Assembly (NCBI RefSeq): GCF_030704305.1
Contig: NZ_CP131935.1
Span: 3,472,001-3,536,000, forward strand
Direction: 5' to 3'
Source of the DNA: Massilia sp. R2A-15
Lineage (GTDB): Bacteria; Pseudomonadota; Gammaproteobacteria; Burkholderiales; Burkholderiaceae_D
Length of the DNA: 64,000 bases
Position numbers and translations under genes: made by a program
The notes under the pieces: generated by a model
What the model saw: the letters and a program-made list of their open reading frames with translations, nothing else
The model's database searches: none
Told to the model about the DNA's origin: nothing
In this document: positions 50,354 to 59,304 of the stretch, one piece after another
Position numbering within the stretch: the stretch's first letter is position 1
Layout: every line of letters begins with the position of its first letter

Positions 50354-51213
50354 CAGGCCTGGCGCACCGCGGGTTCGAGCAGGTGCGGCTCGAATTCCAG
50401 CCGGTCCTGGCCGGTCAGCAGCAGGAAGTGCTTGCCGGAGCAGCGCGACATCAGCGACATGCCGACCCGCTGCGCCACCATGTGCCCCATCTGCGTGGTG
50501 CCGGAGCGCGACAGCAGGAACGGGATGCCCATCTGCGCGCCCTTCATCACCATCTCGGAAGTGAGCCGGCCGGTGGTGTAGAACACCTTGTCGCCGCCGG
50601 CCACGCCATCGAGCCACATGCGGCCGGCGATGGCGTCGACCGCGTTGTGGCGGCCCACGTCCTCGAAGAAGTACAGCAGCTCGCCGGTGTTGGAGAACAG
50701 CGCGCAGCCATGCACCGAGCCGGCCTGCTTGTAGATCGAGTTCTGGGTGCGGATGGTGTCGACAATCCGGTACACGACCGACTGGCGCAGGCGCGCGTCG
50801 GGCGGCAGCGAGATCTTCTCGATTTCGTCCATCAGGCCGCCGAACACCGAGCCCTGGCCGCAGCCGGTGGTGACGACCTTCTTCGAGGTACGCTGCTCGA
50901 CGTCGGCGATGCCGTTGCGGGTGACCACCGCCACCGCGTCCACCGACCAGTCGACCTGAACCGACTCGATCTCGTCGATCGAATTCACCAGCCGCTGGTT
51001 GCGCAAATATCCCAGCGTGAGCGCCTCGGGCGCGCCGCCCAGCGTCATCAGCGTGACCAGTTCGCGCTTGTCGACGTACACCGTCAGCGGGCGCTCGGCG
51101 GGAATCGCGATGGTGGAGCGGCGGCCGCGCTCGTCGACCACTTCGACATCGTGGGTGAGGCTGGCGCTCGCCTGGGACAGCAGCGGACGTTGTGAAAAGG
51201 GTAAAGGCGTCAT
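50353..51213 (-). CDS. fdhD: Formate dehydrogenase accessory sulfurtransferase
   Basis: A 286-residue FdhD protein, which passes sulfur from the IscS desulfurase to the molybdenum or tungsten bis-MGD cofactor of formate dehydrogenase. Family segments: RPLTVYVDKRELVTLMTLG, the Cys loop KKVVTTGCGQGSVFGG (C118), SVHGCALF, EDVGRHNAVDAIAG and TTGRLTSEMVMKGAQMGIP. E. coli FdhD has a CxxC pair in this loop; here the second position is Gly121, leaving only C118. First gene of the operon with tupB, tupC and tupA, which supplies the metal. ATG 51213 gives a compact N-terminus. Confidence 0.92.
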   Translation of the reverse strand: MTPLPFSQRPLLSQASASLTHDVEVVDERGRRSTIAIPAERPLTVYVDKRELVTLMTLGGAPEALTLGYLRNQRLVNSIDEIESVQVDWSVDAVAVVTRNGIADVEQRTSKKVVTTGCGQGSVFGGLMDEIEKISLPPDARLRQSVVYRIVDTIRTQNSIYKQAGSVHGCALFSNTGELLYFFEDVGRHNAVDAIAGRMWLDGVAGGDKVFYTTGRLTSEMVMKGAQMGIPFLLSRSGTTQMGHMVAQRVGMSLMSRCSGKHFLLLTGQDRLEFEPHLLEPAVRQA

Positions 51214-51299
51214 GCCATGATTGTGCCATAGCCGTTCGGGCGCCGGGGAGCGGCGCTGGCGTAAAATTGACCGCGGTTAGCTCTGCGATTCATCCAGCC

Positions 51300-51311
51300 G
51301 GGGTCTGACCC
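51300..51311. repeat. Probable remnant of the 27-bp repeat
   Basis: GGGGTCTGACCC joins the outer parts of both arms of the family without the middle, as if the centre had been deleted. It lies between the divergent fdhD and IclR genes. Confidence 0.45.
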
Positions 51312-51316
51312 GGTAT

Positions 51317-51377
51317 TTCGCTGTGCGAACCGGCGTTTCGAAAAACGGTTGACAGACGAATAAACGGCGCTCACACT
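51317..51377 (+). promoter_or_regulatory. Candidate promoter and operator of the IclR-led operon
   Basis: Palindromes TTCGC-TGT-GCGAA (51317-51329) and TTTCGAAA (51336-51343) lie just upstream of TTGACA (51349-51354). Seventeen bp further is CACACT (51372-51377), a weak -10. IclR proteins often bind such short palindromes near their own gene, but this is only an arrangement argument. Confidence 0.35.
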
Positions 51378-51404
51378 TCAAGGACATCTTGAACAGGACT
51401 GGCG

Positions 51405-52202
51405 ATGGACGCGGAAATCGAAGTATTCGACGACGAGGGAACTGACCGCCAGTTCGTCAACGCCCTGGCGCGCGGACTGGAAGTGCTGCGCTGCTTCCGC
51501 CCCGGCGAGCAGTACCTGGCCAACGCCGAACTGGCCAGGCGCACCGCGATCCCCAAGCCGACCATCTCGCGCCTGACCTACACGCTCACCAAACTGGGCT
51601 ACCTGGCCTACTCCGAATCCCTCGGCAAATACCAGCTCGGCGCCGGCGTGCTGGCACTCGGCTACCGCATGCTGTCCAACTTCGACGTGCGCAAGATGGC
51701 GCGCGGTCCGATGGAGGAACTGGCCGAATACGCGCAGGCCTCGGTGTCGCTCGGCACGCGCGACCGCCTCAGCATGGTCTACATCGAAACCTGCCGCAGC
51801 AGCGCGAACGTGACCTTGAAGCTCGACGTCGGCTCGCGCATCCCGATCGCCACCACCGCGATGGGCAAGGCGCTGCTATGCATCCTGCCCCAGGCCGAAC
51901 GCGACTACCTGCTGGACCACGTACGCCAGCACGATCCGGAACGCTGGCCGAAGATCAAGGCCGGCGTCGAACAGGCCTACAAGGATTACCAGGACTTCGG
52001 CTTTTGCATCTCCGCCGGCGAATGGCAGACCGACGTGCACGCGGTCGGGGTGCCGGCCTTTGGCGCCGACGGCGAACAGGTCATGGCCTTCAACTGCGGC
52101 GGCCCGGCCTTCCTGCTGTCGCGTGAAAAGCTGGTCGGCGACCTTGGCCCGCGCCTGGTGAAGCTGGTGAAAGACATCGAAACCAATTTAGGCCGCGACT
52201 GA
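51405..52202 (+). CDS. IclR-family transcriptional regulator
   Basis: A 265-residue regulator. Winged helix-turn-helix at about 18-80 (FVNALARGLEVLRCFRPGEQYL; ELARRTAIPKPTISRLTYTLTKLGYL), ligand-binding IclR domain at about 95-262 with SRIPIATTAMGKALL and AVGVPAFGADGEQVMAFNCGG. IclR proteins sense small organic acids or aromatic intermediates and control the adjacent catabolic genes. It lies 12 bp upstream of the acyl-CoA dehydrogenase gene on the same strand, so it probably regulates, and is cotranscribed with, the whole run to 59291. Confidence 0.92.
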   Translation: MDAEIEVFDDEGTDRQFVNALARGLEVLRCFRPGEQYLANAELARRTAIPKPTISRLTYTLTKLGYLAYSESLGKYQLGAGVLALGYRMLSNFDVRKMARGPMEELAEYAQASVSLGTRDRLSMVYIETCRSSANVTLKLDVGSRIPIATTAMGKALLCILPQAERDYLLDHVRQHDPERWPKIKAGVEQAYKDYQDFGFCISAGEWQTDVHAVGVPAFGADGEQVMAFNCGGPAFLLSREKLVGDLGPRLVKLVKDIETNLGRD

Positions 52203-52214
52203 CGCGCACACTCC

Positions 52215-53369
52215 ATGATCCGTGACGAAGAAACCCTCAACATCCTGCTCGACTCCATCTCCCGCTTCGTGCGCGAGGTGCTGGTGCCGAACGAGAACCT
52301 GGTCGCCGAGACCGACGAGATCCCGCCCGCCATCGTCGCCCAGATGCGCGAGCTCGGGCTGTTCGGCCTGTCGATCCCCGAGCAGTACGGCGGCCTGCAG
52401 CTGACCATGGAAGAAGAAGTGCGCGTGGCGTTCGAGATCGCGAAGACGTCGCCGGCCTTCCGCTCGCTGATCGGCACCAACAACGGCATCGGCTCGCAGG
52501 GCATCGTCATCGACGGCACGCCGGAACAAAAGCAGCACTATCTGCCGAAGCTGGCCGCCGGCGAAATCATCGGCTCGTTCGCGCTGACCGAGCCGGGATC
52601 GGGTTCGGACGCGGCCTCGCTGCGCACCTCCGCGGTGCGCGACGGCGACTTCTACATCCTCAACGGCACCAAGCGCTACATCACCAACGCGCCCGAGGCC
52701 AGCATCTTCACCGTGATGGCGCGCACCGACCCGGCCAAGCGCGGTGCCGGCGCCATTTCGGCCTTCATCGTCGAGAAGGACACGCCCGGCCTCACGCTCG
52801 GCAAGATCGACAAGAAGATGGGCCAGCGCGGCGCCCACACCTGCGACGTGGTGTTCGAAAACTGCCGCGTGCCGGCGGCGAACGTCATCGGCGGCAAGGA
52901 GGGCGTCGGCTTCAAGACGGCGATGAAGGTGCTCGACAAGGGCCGCCTGCACATCGCCGCGGTCTGCGTCGGCGCGGCCGAACGAATGCTCGACGACGCG
53001 CTGCGCTACGCGATGGAGCGCCAGCAGTTCGGCCAGCCGATCGCCGAATTCCAGCTGATCCAGGCGATGCTGGCCGACAGCAAGGCCGAAATCTACGCCG
53101 CGCGCAGCATGGTGATCGACGCCGCGCGCCGCCGCGACAACGGCGACGATGTCTCGACCGAGGCTTCGTGCTGCAAGCTGTTCGCCTCCGAGATGTGCGG
53201 CCGCGTGGCCGACCGCTCGGTGCAGATCCATGGCGGCGCCGGCTACATCTCCGAATACGCGGCCGAACGCTTCTATCGCGACGTGCGCCTGTTCCGCATT
53301 TACGAGGGCACCTCGCAGATCCAGCAGATCGTCATCGCCCGCAACATGATCAAGGCGGCGCAGAAGTAA
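52215..53369 (+). CDS. Acyl-CoA dehydrogenase
   Basis: A 384-residue FAD flavoprotein introducing a 2,3-double bond in an acyl-CoA. Landmarks: GLSIPEQYGGLQL, the flavin/substrate site FALTEPGSGSDAASL, QRQFGQPIAEFQLIQ-type segment (ERQQFGQPIAEFQL), VQIHGGAGY and the catalytic base E364 in RIYEGTSQIQ. Substrate chain type cannot be fixed, but Glu in the canonical short/medium-chain position excludes the isovaleryl-type placement. The stop shares one base with the ligase ATG. Next to an acyl-CoA ligase and Liv importer, it should oxidise the CoA ester of the imported acid. Confidence 0.94.
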   Translation: MIRDEETLNILLDSISRFVREVLVPNENLVAETDEIPPAIVAQMRELGLFGLSIPEQYGGLQLTMEEEVRVAFEIAKTSPAFRSLIGTNNGIGSQGIVIDGTPEQKQHYLPKLAAGEIIGSFALTEPGSGSDAASLRTSAVRDGDFYILNGTKRYITNAPEASIFTVMARTDPAKRGAGAISAFIVEKDTPGLTLGKIDKKMGQRGAHTCDVVFENCRVPAANVIGGKEGVGFKTAMKVLDKGRLHIAAVCVGAAERMLDDALRYAMERQQFGQPIAEFQLIQAMLADSKAEIYAARSMVIDAARRRDNGDDVSTEASCCKLFASEMCGRVADRSVQIHGGAGYISEYAAERFYRDVRLFRIYEGTSQIQQIVIARNMIKAAQK

Positions 53370-54910
53370 TGGACATCGCCGCGCTGCTCGCCGCCCTGCC
53401 CGACCGCATCAGCGCGATCGTGCGCGCCGGCGCAGCGCGCGCGCCGGATGCGCCGGCGCTGAACGAAGGCGGCCGCACCTGGACCTATGCGCAACTGGCG
53501 GGTGAAGTCGATGCGCGCGTCGCCCTGTTGCGCCAGCTCGGCGTGCGCGGCGGCGACCGGGTGATGGTCGTCGGCGAGAACTGCGTCGCGCAGGTCGCGC
53601 TGATCTTCGCCGCCGCGGAACTCGATGCGTGGATCGTCAATGTCAACGCGCGGCTTTCCGCCGCCGAAATCGCCAACATCCGCGAGCATAGCGGCGCGCG
53701 GCGCGTGCTGTTCACGGTGGCCGCGTCGCCCGAGGCGCAGCAGCACGCCGCGCGCGAGGGCGCGGTGGCGCATGGCGACGTCATGGCCGGGCCGCTGAAC
53801 GAAGCGTGCCTCCCTGAGCCGGTCGATGCCGGCAACGAACAGGTCGCGGCGCTGATCTACACCACCGGCACCACCGGCAGTCCGAAGGGCGTGATGCTCA
53901 CGCACCGCAACCTGCTGTTCATCGCCGCCGTATCGAGCACCTTGCGCGGCCTGACGCCGCAGGACCGCGCGTATGGCGTGCTGCCGATTTCGCACGTCTA
54001 CGGCCTGGCGTCGGTCATGTTCGGCACGCTGTATGCGGGCGCCTGCCTGTACCTCGCGCCGCGCTTCTCGGCGCAGGCCATGCTGCGCGCGATCGGCGAC
54101 GACAGGCTCACCATCCTGCAGGGCGTGCCGGCGATGTACGCGCGGCTGCTCGAGCTGGCGGACAAGCCGCTGGCGTCGCAGCTGCGCTTCCTCTACGCCG
54201 GCGGCTCGCCACTCGACCCGGTGCTGAAGGCGCAGGTCGAAAGCGTGTTCGCCCTGCCGCTGCACAACGGCTACGGCATGACGGAAAGCTCGCCGACCAT
54301 CAGCCAGACCCGCCTCGATGCGCCGCGTGCCGACACCTCGGTGGGCGCCGTCATTCCAGGCGTCGAGGTACGCATCGTCGATGCGGGCGGCGCCGACGTG
54401 CCAGCCGGCGAAGCGGGCGAACTGTGGGTCCGCGGACCCAACGTGATGAAGGGGTACTATCGTGAAGCAGCGCTGACCGCGGCGGCGATGCGCCCGGGTG
54501 GCTGGCTCAATACCGGCGACATGGCGCGCCAGGACCCGGACGGCGCGCTGTTCATCGTCGGCCGCACCAAGGAGCTGATCATCCGCTCCGGCTTCAACGT
54601 CTATCCGCTGGAAGTGGAGACGGCGCTGAACGCGCATCCTGGCGTCGCGCAGTCGGCGGTGGTCGGGCGCGCGCTCGCCGGCGGCAACGAGGAAGTGGTG
54701 GCCTTCGTCGAAACGGCGCCAGGCCAGGCGCCGACCGAGCAGGAACTGCGCGACTTCCTGGCGCAGCGCCTGTCGCCGTACAAGTGCCCGTCCGAGATCG
54801 TGATCATGAAAGCGCTGCCGGCGGCCGCAACAGGAAAAATTTTGAAGGGCCGGTTGAAAACACTGGCGCAGGAATCGCCACACAAAAAACTGACAAAAGG
54901 AGACAAGTAG
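53369..54910 (+). CDS. AMP-binding acyl-CoA ligase
   Basis: A 513-residue ANL-superfamily ligase that activates a carboxylic acid with ATP and CoA via an acyl-AMP. P-loop YTTGTTGSPKGV (164-175), A5 YGMTE (302-306), hinge region GRTKELIIRSGFNVYP (398-413) and catalytic K490 in ATGKILKG. The A4/A5 pocket (PISHVYGLASVMFG) is like those of benzoate, cyclohexanecarboxylate and medium-chain acid ligases. ATG 53369 overlaps the previous stop. The importer genes follow with no gap (substrate-binding gene ATG at 54911). Confidence 0.92.
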   Translation: MDIAALLAALPDRISAIVRAGAARAPDAPALNEGGRTWTYAQLAGEVDARVALLRQLGVRGGDRVMVVGENCVAQVALIFAAAELDAWIVNVNARLSAAEIANIREHSGARRVLFTVAASPEAQQHAAREGAVAHGDVMAGPLNEACLPEPVDAGNEQVAALIYTTGTTGSPKGVMLTHRNLLFIAAVSSTLRGLTPQDRAYGVLPISHVYGLASVMFGTLYAGACLYLAPRFSAQAMLRAIGDDRLTILQGVPAMYARLLELADKPLASQLRFLYAGGSPLDPVLKAQVESVFALPLHNGYGMTESSPTISQTRLDAPRADTSVGAVIPGVEVRIVDAGGADVPAGEAGELWVRGPNVMKGYYREAALTAAAMRPGGWLNTGDMARQDPDGALFIVGRTKELIIRSGFNVYPLEVETALNAHPGVAQSAVVGRALAGGNEEVVAFVETAPGQAPTEQELRDFLAQRLSPYKCPSEIVIMKALPAAATGKILKGRLKTLAQESPHKKLTKGDK

Positions 54911-56077
54911 ATGAAGACGACTTTCAAGCGGTTGGCACTGGCAGCGCTGGTTTCGGCGGCCTGCATCGGCGCAGCAAACGCCGAGGAGATCAAGGTCGGC
55001 GCGGAGCTGCCGCTCACCGGTTCGCTCGCGCGGGTGGGCGCAGGTATGCAGGAAGGGATCATGGTGGCGCAGGAGGTCTTCAACAAGACCAACGGCAAGC
55101 ACACGATCAAGGTCATCACCATCGACGACGAGTCGGCGCCGGCCAAGGCCATCGCCGCAGTCGAAAAGCTGGCCAGCGACGGCGTGGTCGCCATCACCGG
55201 CGGCTACGGCAGCAACAACATCTCGCCCGCCTCGGACGCGGCCAACAAGCTTGGCCTGGTCTACATCACCTCCGGCGGCGTCGACGACAGCCTGGTCGCC
55301 GCCGGCCGCAAGAATTTTTTCCGCATCAATAACTCGGCCGGCTACGAAAAGGCGCTGGTCGGCCTGCTGCAGGACGTGAACGCGAAGTCGGTGTCGATCG
55401 TGTATTCGACCAAGGACGCCACCTCGGGCCTGGCCAAGGATGTCGAAAAGGCGCTGGCCGCCAAAGGCGTGAAAGTGGCAATGCACTCGTTCGATCCGGC
55501 CATCACCGACTTCAAGCCGATCATCAACAAGGTCAAGCTGCAGGACAAGTCCGAAGTCATCGCGATGGTCGGCTACGAGAACGATTACGTCGGCATCCTG
55601 CGCGCTGCGCGCGTGCTCAAGCCGTCGGTCAAGGCGATGGTCGGCGTGTGGTCGCTGGCGACGCCGAAGATGGCGGCCGACTTCCCCGACCTGATGCCGC
55701 ACGTGTTCGGCACCGCGCTGCTGCCCTTCCCGGCCGAATTCAAGACCGCCGACGGCAAGGCGTTCGCCGACGCGTACAAGACGCTGTACAAGAAGGAGCC
55801 TGACTATCTCGGCCAGTTCGGCTACGTGCAGTCGATGCTGCTGTTCGAAGCGATCGCGCGCGCGGCCGACAAGGGCACGCTGAAAAAAGGCGGCGTCGCC
55901 GACGAACTGCGCAAGACCGACAAGGAGACGCTGATCGGCCGCGTGCAGTTCGGCGCCAACGGCGACAATCCGAACTTCGTGCACCGCATGGGCCAGCACC
56001 AGGACAAGAAGATCGTCATCGTCTGGCCGAAGGAAAGCGCCACCGGCAAGATCGCCTACCCTGCCACGCCCTGGTAA
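54911..56077 (+). CDS. Liv-type ABC transporter substrate-binding protein
   Basis: A 388-residue periplasmic binding protein of the branched-chain amino-acid (HAAT) class. Signal MKTTFKRLALAALVSAAC cleaves near ANA-EE. Lobe motifs: KVGAELPLTGSLARVGAGMQEG, ITGGYGSNNISPASDAANK and FRINNSAGYEKALVGLL. Such proteins bind amino acids, but also benzoate-like and dicarboxylic acids when encoded with CoA ligases; context here favours a carboxylic acid. GGAG precedes the ATG and overlaps the end of the ligase gene. Confidence 0.92.
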   Translation: MKTTFKRLALAALVSAACIGAANAEEIKVGAELPLTGSLARVGAGMQEGIMVAQEVFNKTNGKHTIKVITIDDESAPAKAIAAVEKLASDGVVAITGGYGSNNISPASDAANKLGLVYITSGGVDDSLVAAGRKNFFRINNSAGYEKALVGLLQDVNAKSVSIVYSTKDATSGLAKDVEKALAAKGVKVAMHSFDPAITDFKPIINKVKLQDKSEVIAMVGYENDYVGILRAARVLKPSVKAMVGVWSLATPKMAADFPDLMPHVFGTALLPFPAEFKTADGKAFADAYKTLYKKEPDYLGQFGYVQSMLLFEAIARAADKGTLKKGGVADELRKTDKETLIGRVQFGANGDNPNFVHRMGQHQDKKIVIVWPKESATGKIAYPATPW

Positions 56078-56083
56078 GCCGAC

Positions 56084-56956
56084 ATGACTGAACTGATACT
56101 GCAGGCGCTGTATTCGGGCTTGCTGCAGGGTGGCTCATACGCCCTCATCGCCCTCGGCCTGGCGCTGGTATTCGGCACCATGAAGGTGATCAACCTCGCG
56201 CACGGCGAACTGGTGCTGCTTGCCGCCTACATCGCGTACGCGGTGGAGTCGGGCCTGGGCTGGGGCCCGGTGCTCGCCATCCCGGTTGCGCTGGTGGTGG
56301 TGTGCATCGCCGCGGTATCGGTTTATCTCATCGTCAGTCGCATCAAAAAGGACCGCGAGATCAACTCGCTGATCCTCACCTACGGCATCGGCGTCATCCT
56401 GACCAACGTGATTCTGCTGGTGTGGCACGCCGACGTGCGCTCCACCAGCTCGACCTGGCTGCAGGAAGCGTTCGTCGTCGGGCCTCTGTTCTCGATGCGC
56501 AGCGAGCTGATTTTCTTCGTCGTCAGCATCGTGCTGATGGCAGCGCTGTGGTGGTGGCTGTCGAAAAGCTGGTACGGCCGCGCGGTGCGCGCCGTGTCCA
56601 GCAATCGCGATGCCGCGAAGCTGATGGGCGTCGATCCGGGCCGCACCGAGCTGGTGTCATTCATCGTCGCCGGCGTGCTGGCTTCGTTTGCCGGCGTGGC
56701 GCTATTCAGCTACGGCGTGATCCAGCCGGCCTACGGCGGCGCGCTGACCGTCAAGGCCTTCATCATCACCGTGCTGGCCGGCGTCGGTTCGATTCCCGGC
56801 GTACTGCTCGGCGCGGTGCTGCTTGGCGTGGCCGAAGCGCTCACCGTCACCCTCGCCAGCTCGGCGCTGCAGGAACTGGCCGGCATGACGCTGTTCCTGC
56901 TGGTGCTGCTGGTGATGCCCAACGGCCTGTTCGGCGCCGCCCGGAGGCGCGGATGA
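56084..56956 (+). CDS. Liv-type ABC transporter permease (LivH)
   Basis: A 290-residue inner-membrane permease with about eight TM helices. LivH landmarks are LQGGSYALIALGLALVFGTMKVINLAHGEL at the N-terminus (given as residues 10-40), the cytoplasmic coupling loop AVSSNRDAAKLMGVDPGRT and the C-terminal GLFGAARRRG. Starts 6 bp after the binding-protein gene and overlaps the livM ATG (ATGA at 56953-56956). Confidence 0.94.
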   Translation: MTELILQALYSGLLQGGSYALIALGLALVFGTMKVINLAHGELVLLAAYIAYAVESGLGWGPVLAIPVALVVVCIAAVSVYLIVSRIKKDREINSLILTYGIGVILTNVILLVWHADVRSTSSTWLQEAFVVGPLFSMRSELIFFVVSIVLMAALWWWLSKSWYGRAVRAVSSNRDAAKLMGVDPGRTELVSFIVAGVLASFAGVALFSYGVIQPAYGGALTVKAFIITVLAGVGSIPGVLLGAVLLGVAEALTVTLASSALQELAGMTLFLLVLLVMPNGLFGAARRRG

Positions 56957-57891
56957 AATACGCAAAAATCCTCGCGATCCTGATGTTCGCCTACGCCGTC
57001 GTGCCGCTGGCGGTCGGCGCCAACAACTACTATATGAGTATGCTGGTCGCCGCGCTGGTGATCGGCGGTGTCGCGCTGTCGTGGGCGCTGCTCGGCAACC
57101 TGGGCGGAATGGTCAGCTTCGGCCATTCGGCCTTCGTCGGCATCGGCGCGTACGTGTCGGCCATCCTCTCGGCCAAACACGGGGTTCCGGTGTTGATGGC
57201 GGTGCCGCTCGGCGGCATTGGCGCGGTGCTCGCGTCGATCGTGATGATGCCGGTGCTGCGCCTGCGCGGCCCCTACTTTGCGCTGGCGATCCTCGCGTAC
57301 GCCCACATCTTCCGCATTCTCGCGACCGAATGGAGCTCCGTGACGGGCGGCTCGGGCGGCGTATCCGGCATCCCCGGCTTCCCCGAACTGTTCGGCATGA
57401 ACAACAAGATGGCTTCCTACCTGGTCGCGGTAACGCTCATCCTCGTGTTCGCGCTGGCTTACCACCGCATCCGCGCCAGCTACTACGGCATCGCCTTGCG
57501 CGCCATGCATGACAGCGAGGACGCGACACGCGTCGTCGGCGTCAACAGCACCGTGCTCAAGGCGGGGATGCTGATGGTCTCCGCGTTCATGGCCGGCGTG
57601 TTCGGCGCGGTCAACGCGCACTACATCAACTTCCTGGAACCCGACTACGCGTTCAACGCGCTGTGGGTCACGCTGCCGATCGTCGCGGCCATTTTCGGCG
57701 GCTACCGCACCATCTCGGGCCCGGTGATCGGCGCGCTGGTCGTCTATCTCGCCGACCAGCTGGTCTTCAAGACGCTGATGCCGACGGGGCACCAGCTGGT
57801 GCTCGGCGTGCTGCTGGTACTGATGATCGTGTTCAGCCCTTCGGGCCTGATGTCCTTGTTGAAGAAGAAGCAGGCGGCGCCCCATGCTTGA
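56953..57891 (+). CDS. Liv-type ABC transporter permease (LivM)
   Basis: A 312-residue permease, partner of LivH. Landmarks: LGNLGGMVSFGHSAFVGIGAY, LRGPYFALAILAYAHIFRILA, the coupling loop ALRAMHDSEDATRVVGVN and the C-terminal FSPSGLMSLLKKK. About nine TM helices. ATG 56953 overlaps livH, and the last 8 bp overlap the livG ATPase gene at 57884. Confidence 0.94.
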   Translation: MKYAKILAILMFAYAVVPLAVGANNYYMSMLVAALVIGGVALSWALLGNLGGMVSFGHSAFVGIGAYVSAILSAKHGVPVLMAVPLGGIGAVLASIVMMPVLRLRGPYFALAILAYAHIFRILATEWSSVTGGSGGVSGIPGFPELFGMNNKMASYLVAVTLILVFALAYHRIRASYYGIALRAMHDSEDATRVVGVNSTVLKAGMLMVSAFMAGVFGAVNAHYINFLEPDYAFNALWVTLPIVAAIFGGYRTISGPVIGALVVYLADQLVFKTLMPTGHQLVLGVLLVLMIVFSPSGLMSLLKKKQAAPHA

Positions 57892-58597
57892 ACTCGACAA
57901 CGTATCGGTGCGCTTCGGCGGCCTGACCGCCGTCAACGACGTCACCCTGAAGATCGGCAGCCATGACGTGATCGGCCTGGTCGGCTCGAACGGCGCCGGC
58001 AAGACCACGCTGTTCAACGCGATCTCGGGCTTGGTCCAGCCGACTGCCGGGGGAATTCGCTTCTTCGACCGCGACGTGATGCGCGCGCCAATGTACCGCC
58101 GCGCGCGGCTCGGCATCGGCCGCACCTTCCAGGTGCCGCAGCCAATGCACGAATTGACGGTACGCGAGAACCTGCTGGTGGCGCAGCGCTTCGGCACCGG
58201 CCGCGTCGACCAGAAGAAAATCGACGAGATCCTCGACTTCACCAGCTTGCAGGACAAGGCCGGCCGCGACGCGGCGAGCGAACTGGCGCTGACCGAGCTG
58301 AAGGCGCTGGAAGTGGCGAAGGCGCTCGCGACCGATCCGAAACTGCTGCTGCTCGACGAGGTGCTGGCCGGCCTGGAGACCACCGGCAAGCGGCGCTTCA
58401 TGGGTATGCTGCGCGACCTGCACGCCAAATTCGGCGTCGGCATCGTGATGATCGAACACGATATCGAAATCATCTCCGCGCTGTGTCCTCGCGTGGCGGT
58501 GCTCAATTTCGGCCAGCTGATCGCGGACGGCACGCCCGACGCGGTATTCCGCGATCCGGCCGTCATCAAAAGCTACACGGGAGCGGCGGATGCTTGA
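57884..58597 (+). CDS. Liv-type ABC transporter ATP-binding protein (LivG)
   Basis: A 237-residue ATPase. Walker A GSNGAGKTT is canonical, but the signature region reads LALTELKALEVAKAL rather than LSGGQ-like, and Walker B is LLLLDEVLAGL with Val in place of Pro. This is the non-canonical form common in LivG-type subunits of carboxylic-acid importers, paired with a canonical LivF. EHDIE supplies the switch His. Overlaps livM by 8 bp and livF by 8 bp. Confidence 0.93.
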   Translation: MLELDNVSVRFGGLTAVNDVTLKIGSHDVIGLVGSNGAGKTTLFNAISGLVQPTAGGIRFFDRDVMRAPMYRRARLGIGRTFQVPQPMHELTVRENLLVAQRFGTGRVDQKKIDEILDFTSLQDKAGRDAASELALTELKALEVAKALATDPKLLLLDEVLAGLETTGKRRFMGMLRDLHAKFGVGIVMIEHDIEIISALCPRVAVLNFGQLIADGTPDAVFRDPAVIKSYTGAADA

Positions 58598-59291
58598 ACT
58601 GAAGCAGGTGCGCGCCGGGTATGGCGCGATCAATGTGCTGTGGGATGTGTCGCTGTCGGCGGCGAGCGGCCAGCTGACCACCATCATCGGACCGAACGGC
58701 GCCGGCAAGACCACGCTGCTGCGCGCGGTCATGGGGCTGGTGCCGGTGACGCAAGGCGAGATCGCCATCGACGGCAGATCGCTGACGGGCACACGCACGT
58801 GGGACATGGCGGACCTGGGCGTGGCGATGATCCCGGAAGGCCGCATGGTGTTTCGCGACATGAGCGTCGAGGAGAACCTGATCATGGGCGCGTTCCCGAA
58901 GGCGCAGCGTTCGCATCTGGCCACGCGGCTGGAGGAAGCGTTCACGATGTTTCCGCGTCTGCGCGAACGGCGCAAGCAGCTGGCCGGCTCGCTGTCCGGC
59001 GGCGAGGCGCAGATGCTGGCGATGGGGCGCGGGCTGATGTCGGATCCAAAGCTGCTGATCATCGACGAGCCCTCGCTGGGACTGGCGCCGCTGGTGGTCA
59101 ACGAGCTGTTCGAGATCCTGGCGCGGCTGAAGGATGGCAAGCGGACGATCATCCTGGTCGAGCAGAATACCCAGCGCGCGGTGGGCGTCGCGGACCATGT
59201 GTACCTGATGCAGAGCGGGAAAGTGGTGATGTCGAAGGCCGCGGCGGAAGTCGACCTGGAGCACTTGCACGAGCTTTACTTCGCTCGATAA
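58590..59291 (+). CDS. Liv-type ABC transporter ATP-binding protein (LivF)
   Basis: A 233-residue ATPase completing the five-subunit importer. Walker A GPNGAGKTT, signature LSGGEAQMLAMGRGL, Walker B LLIIDEPSLGLAP and EQNTQRA switch are all canonical. Last gene of the operon that starts with the IclR regulator; composite repeat C lies 13 bp past the stop. Confidence 0.94.
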   Translation: MLELKQVRAGYGAINVLWDVSLSAASGQLTTIIGPNGAGKTTLLRAVMGLVPVTQGEIAIDGRSLTGTRTWDMADLGVAMIPEGRMVFRDMSVEENLIMGAFPKAQRSHLATRLEEAFTMFPRLRERRKQLAGSLSGGEAQMLAMGRGLMSDPKLLIIDEPSLGLAPLVVNELFEILARLKDGKRTIILVEQNTQRAVGVADHVYLMQSGKVVMSKAAAEVDLEHLHELYFAR

Positions 59292-59304
59292 CGACAGCTA
59301 GCTC

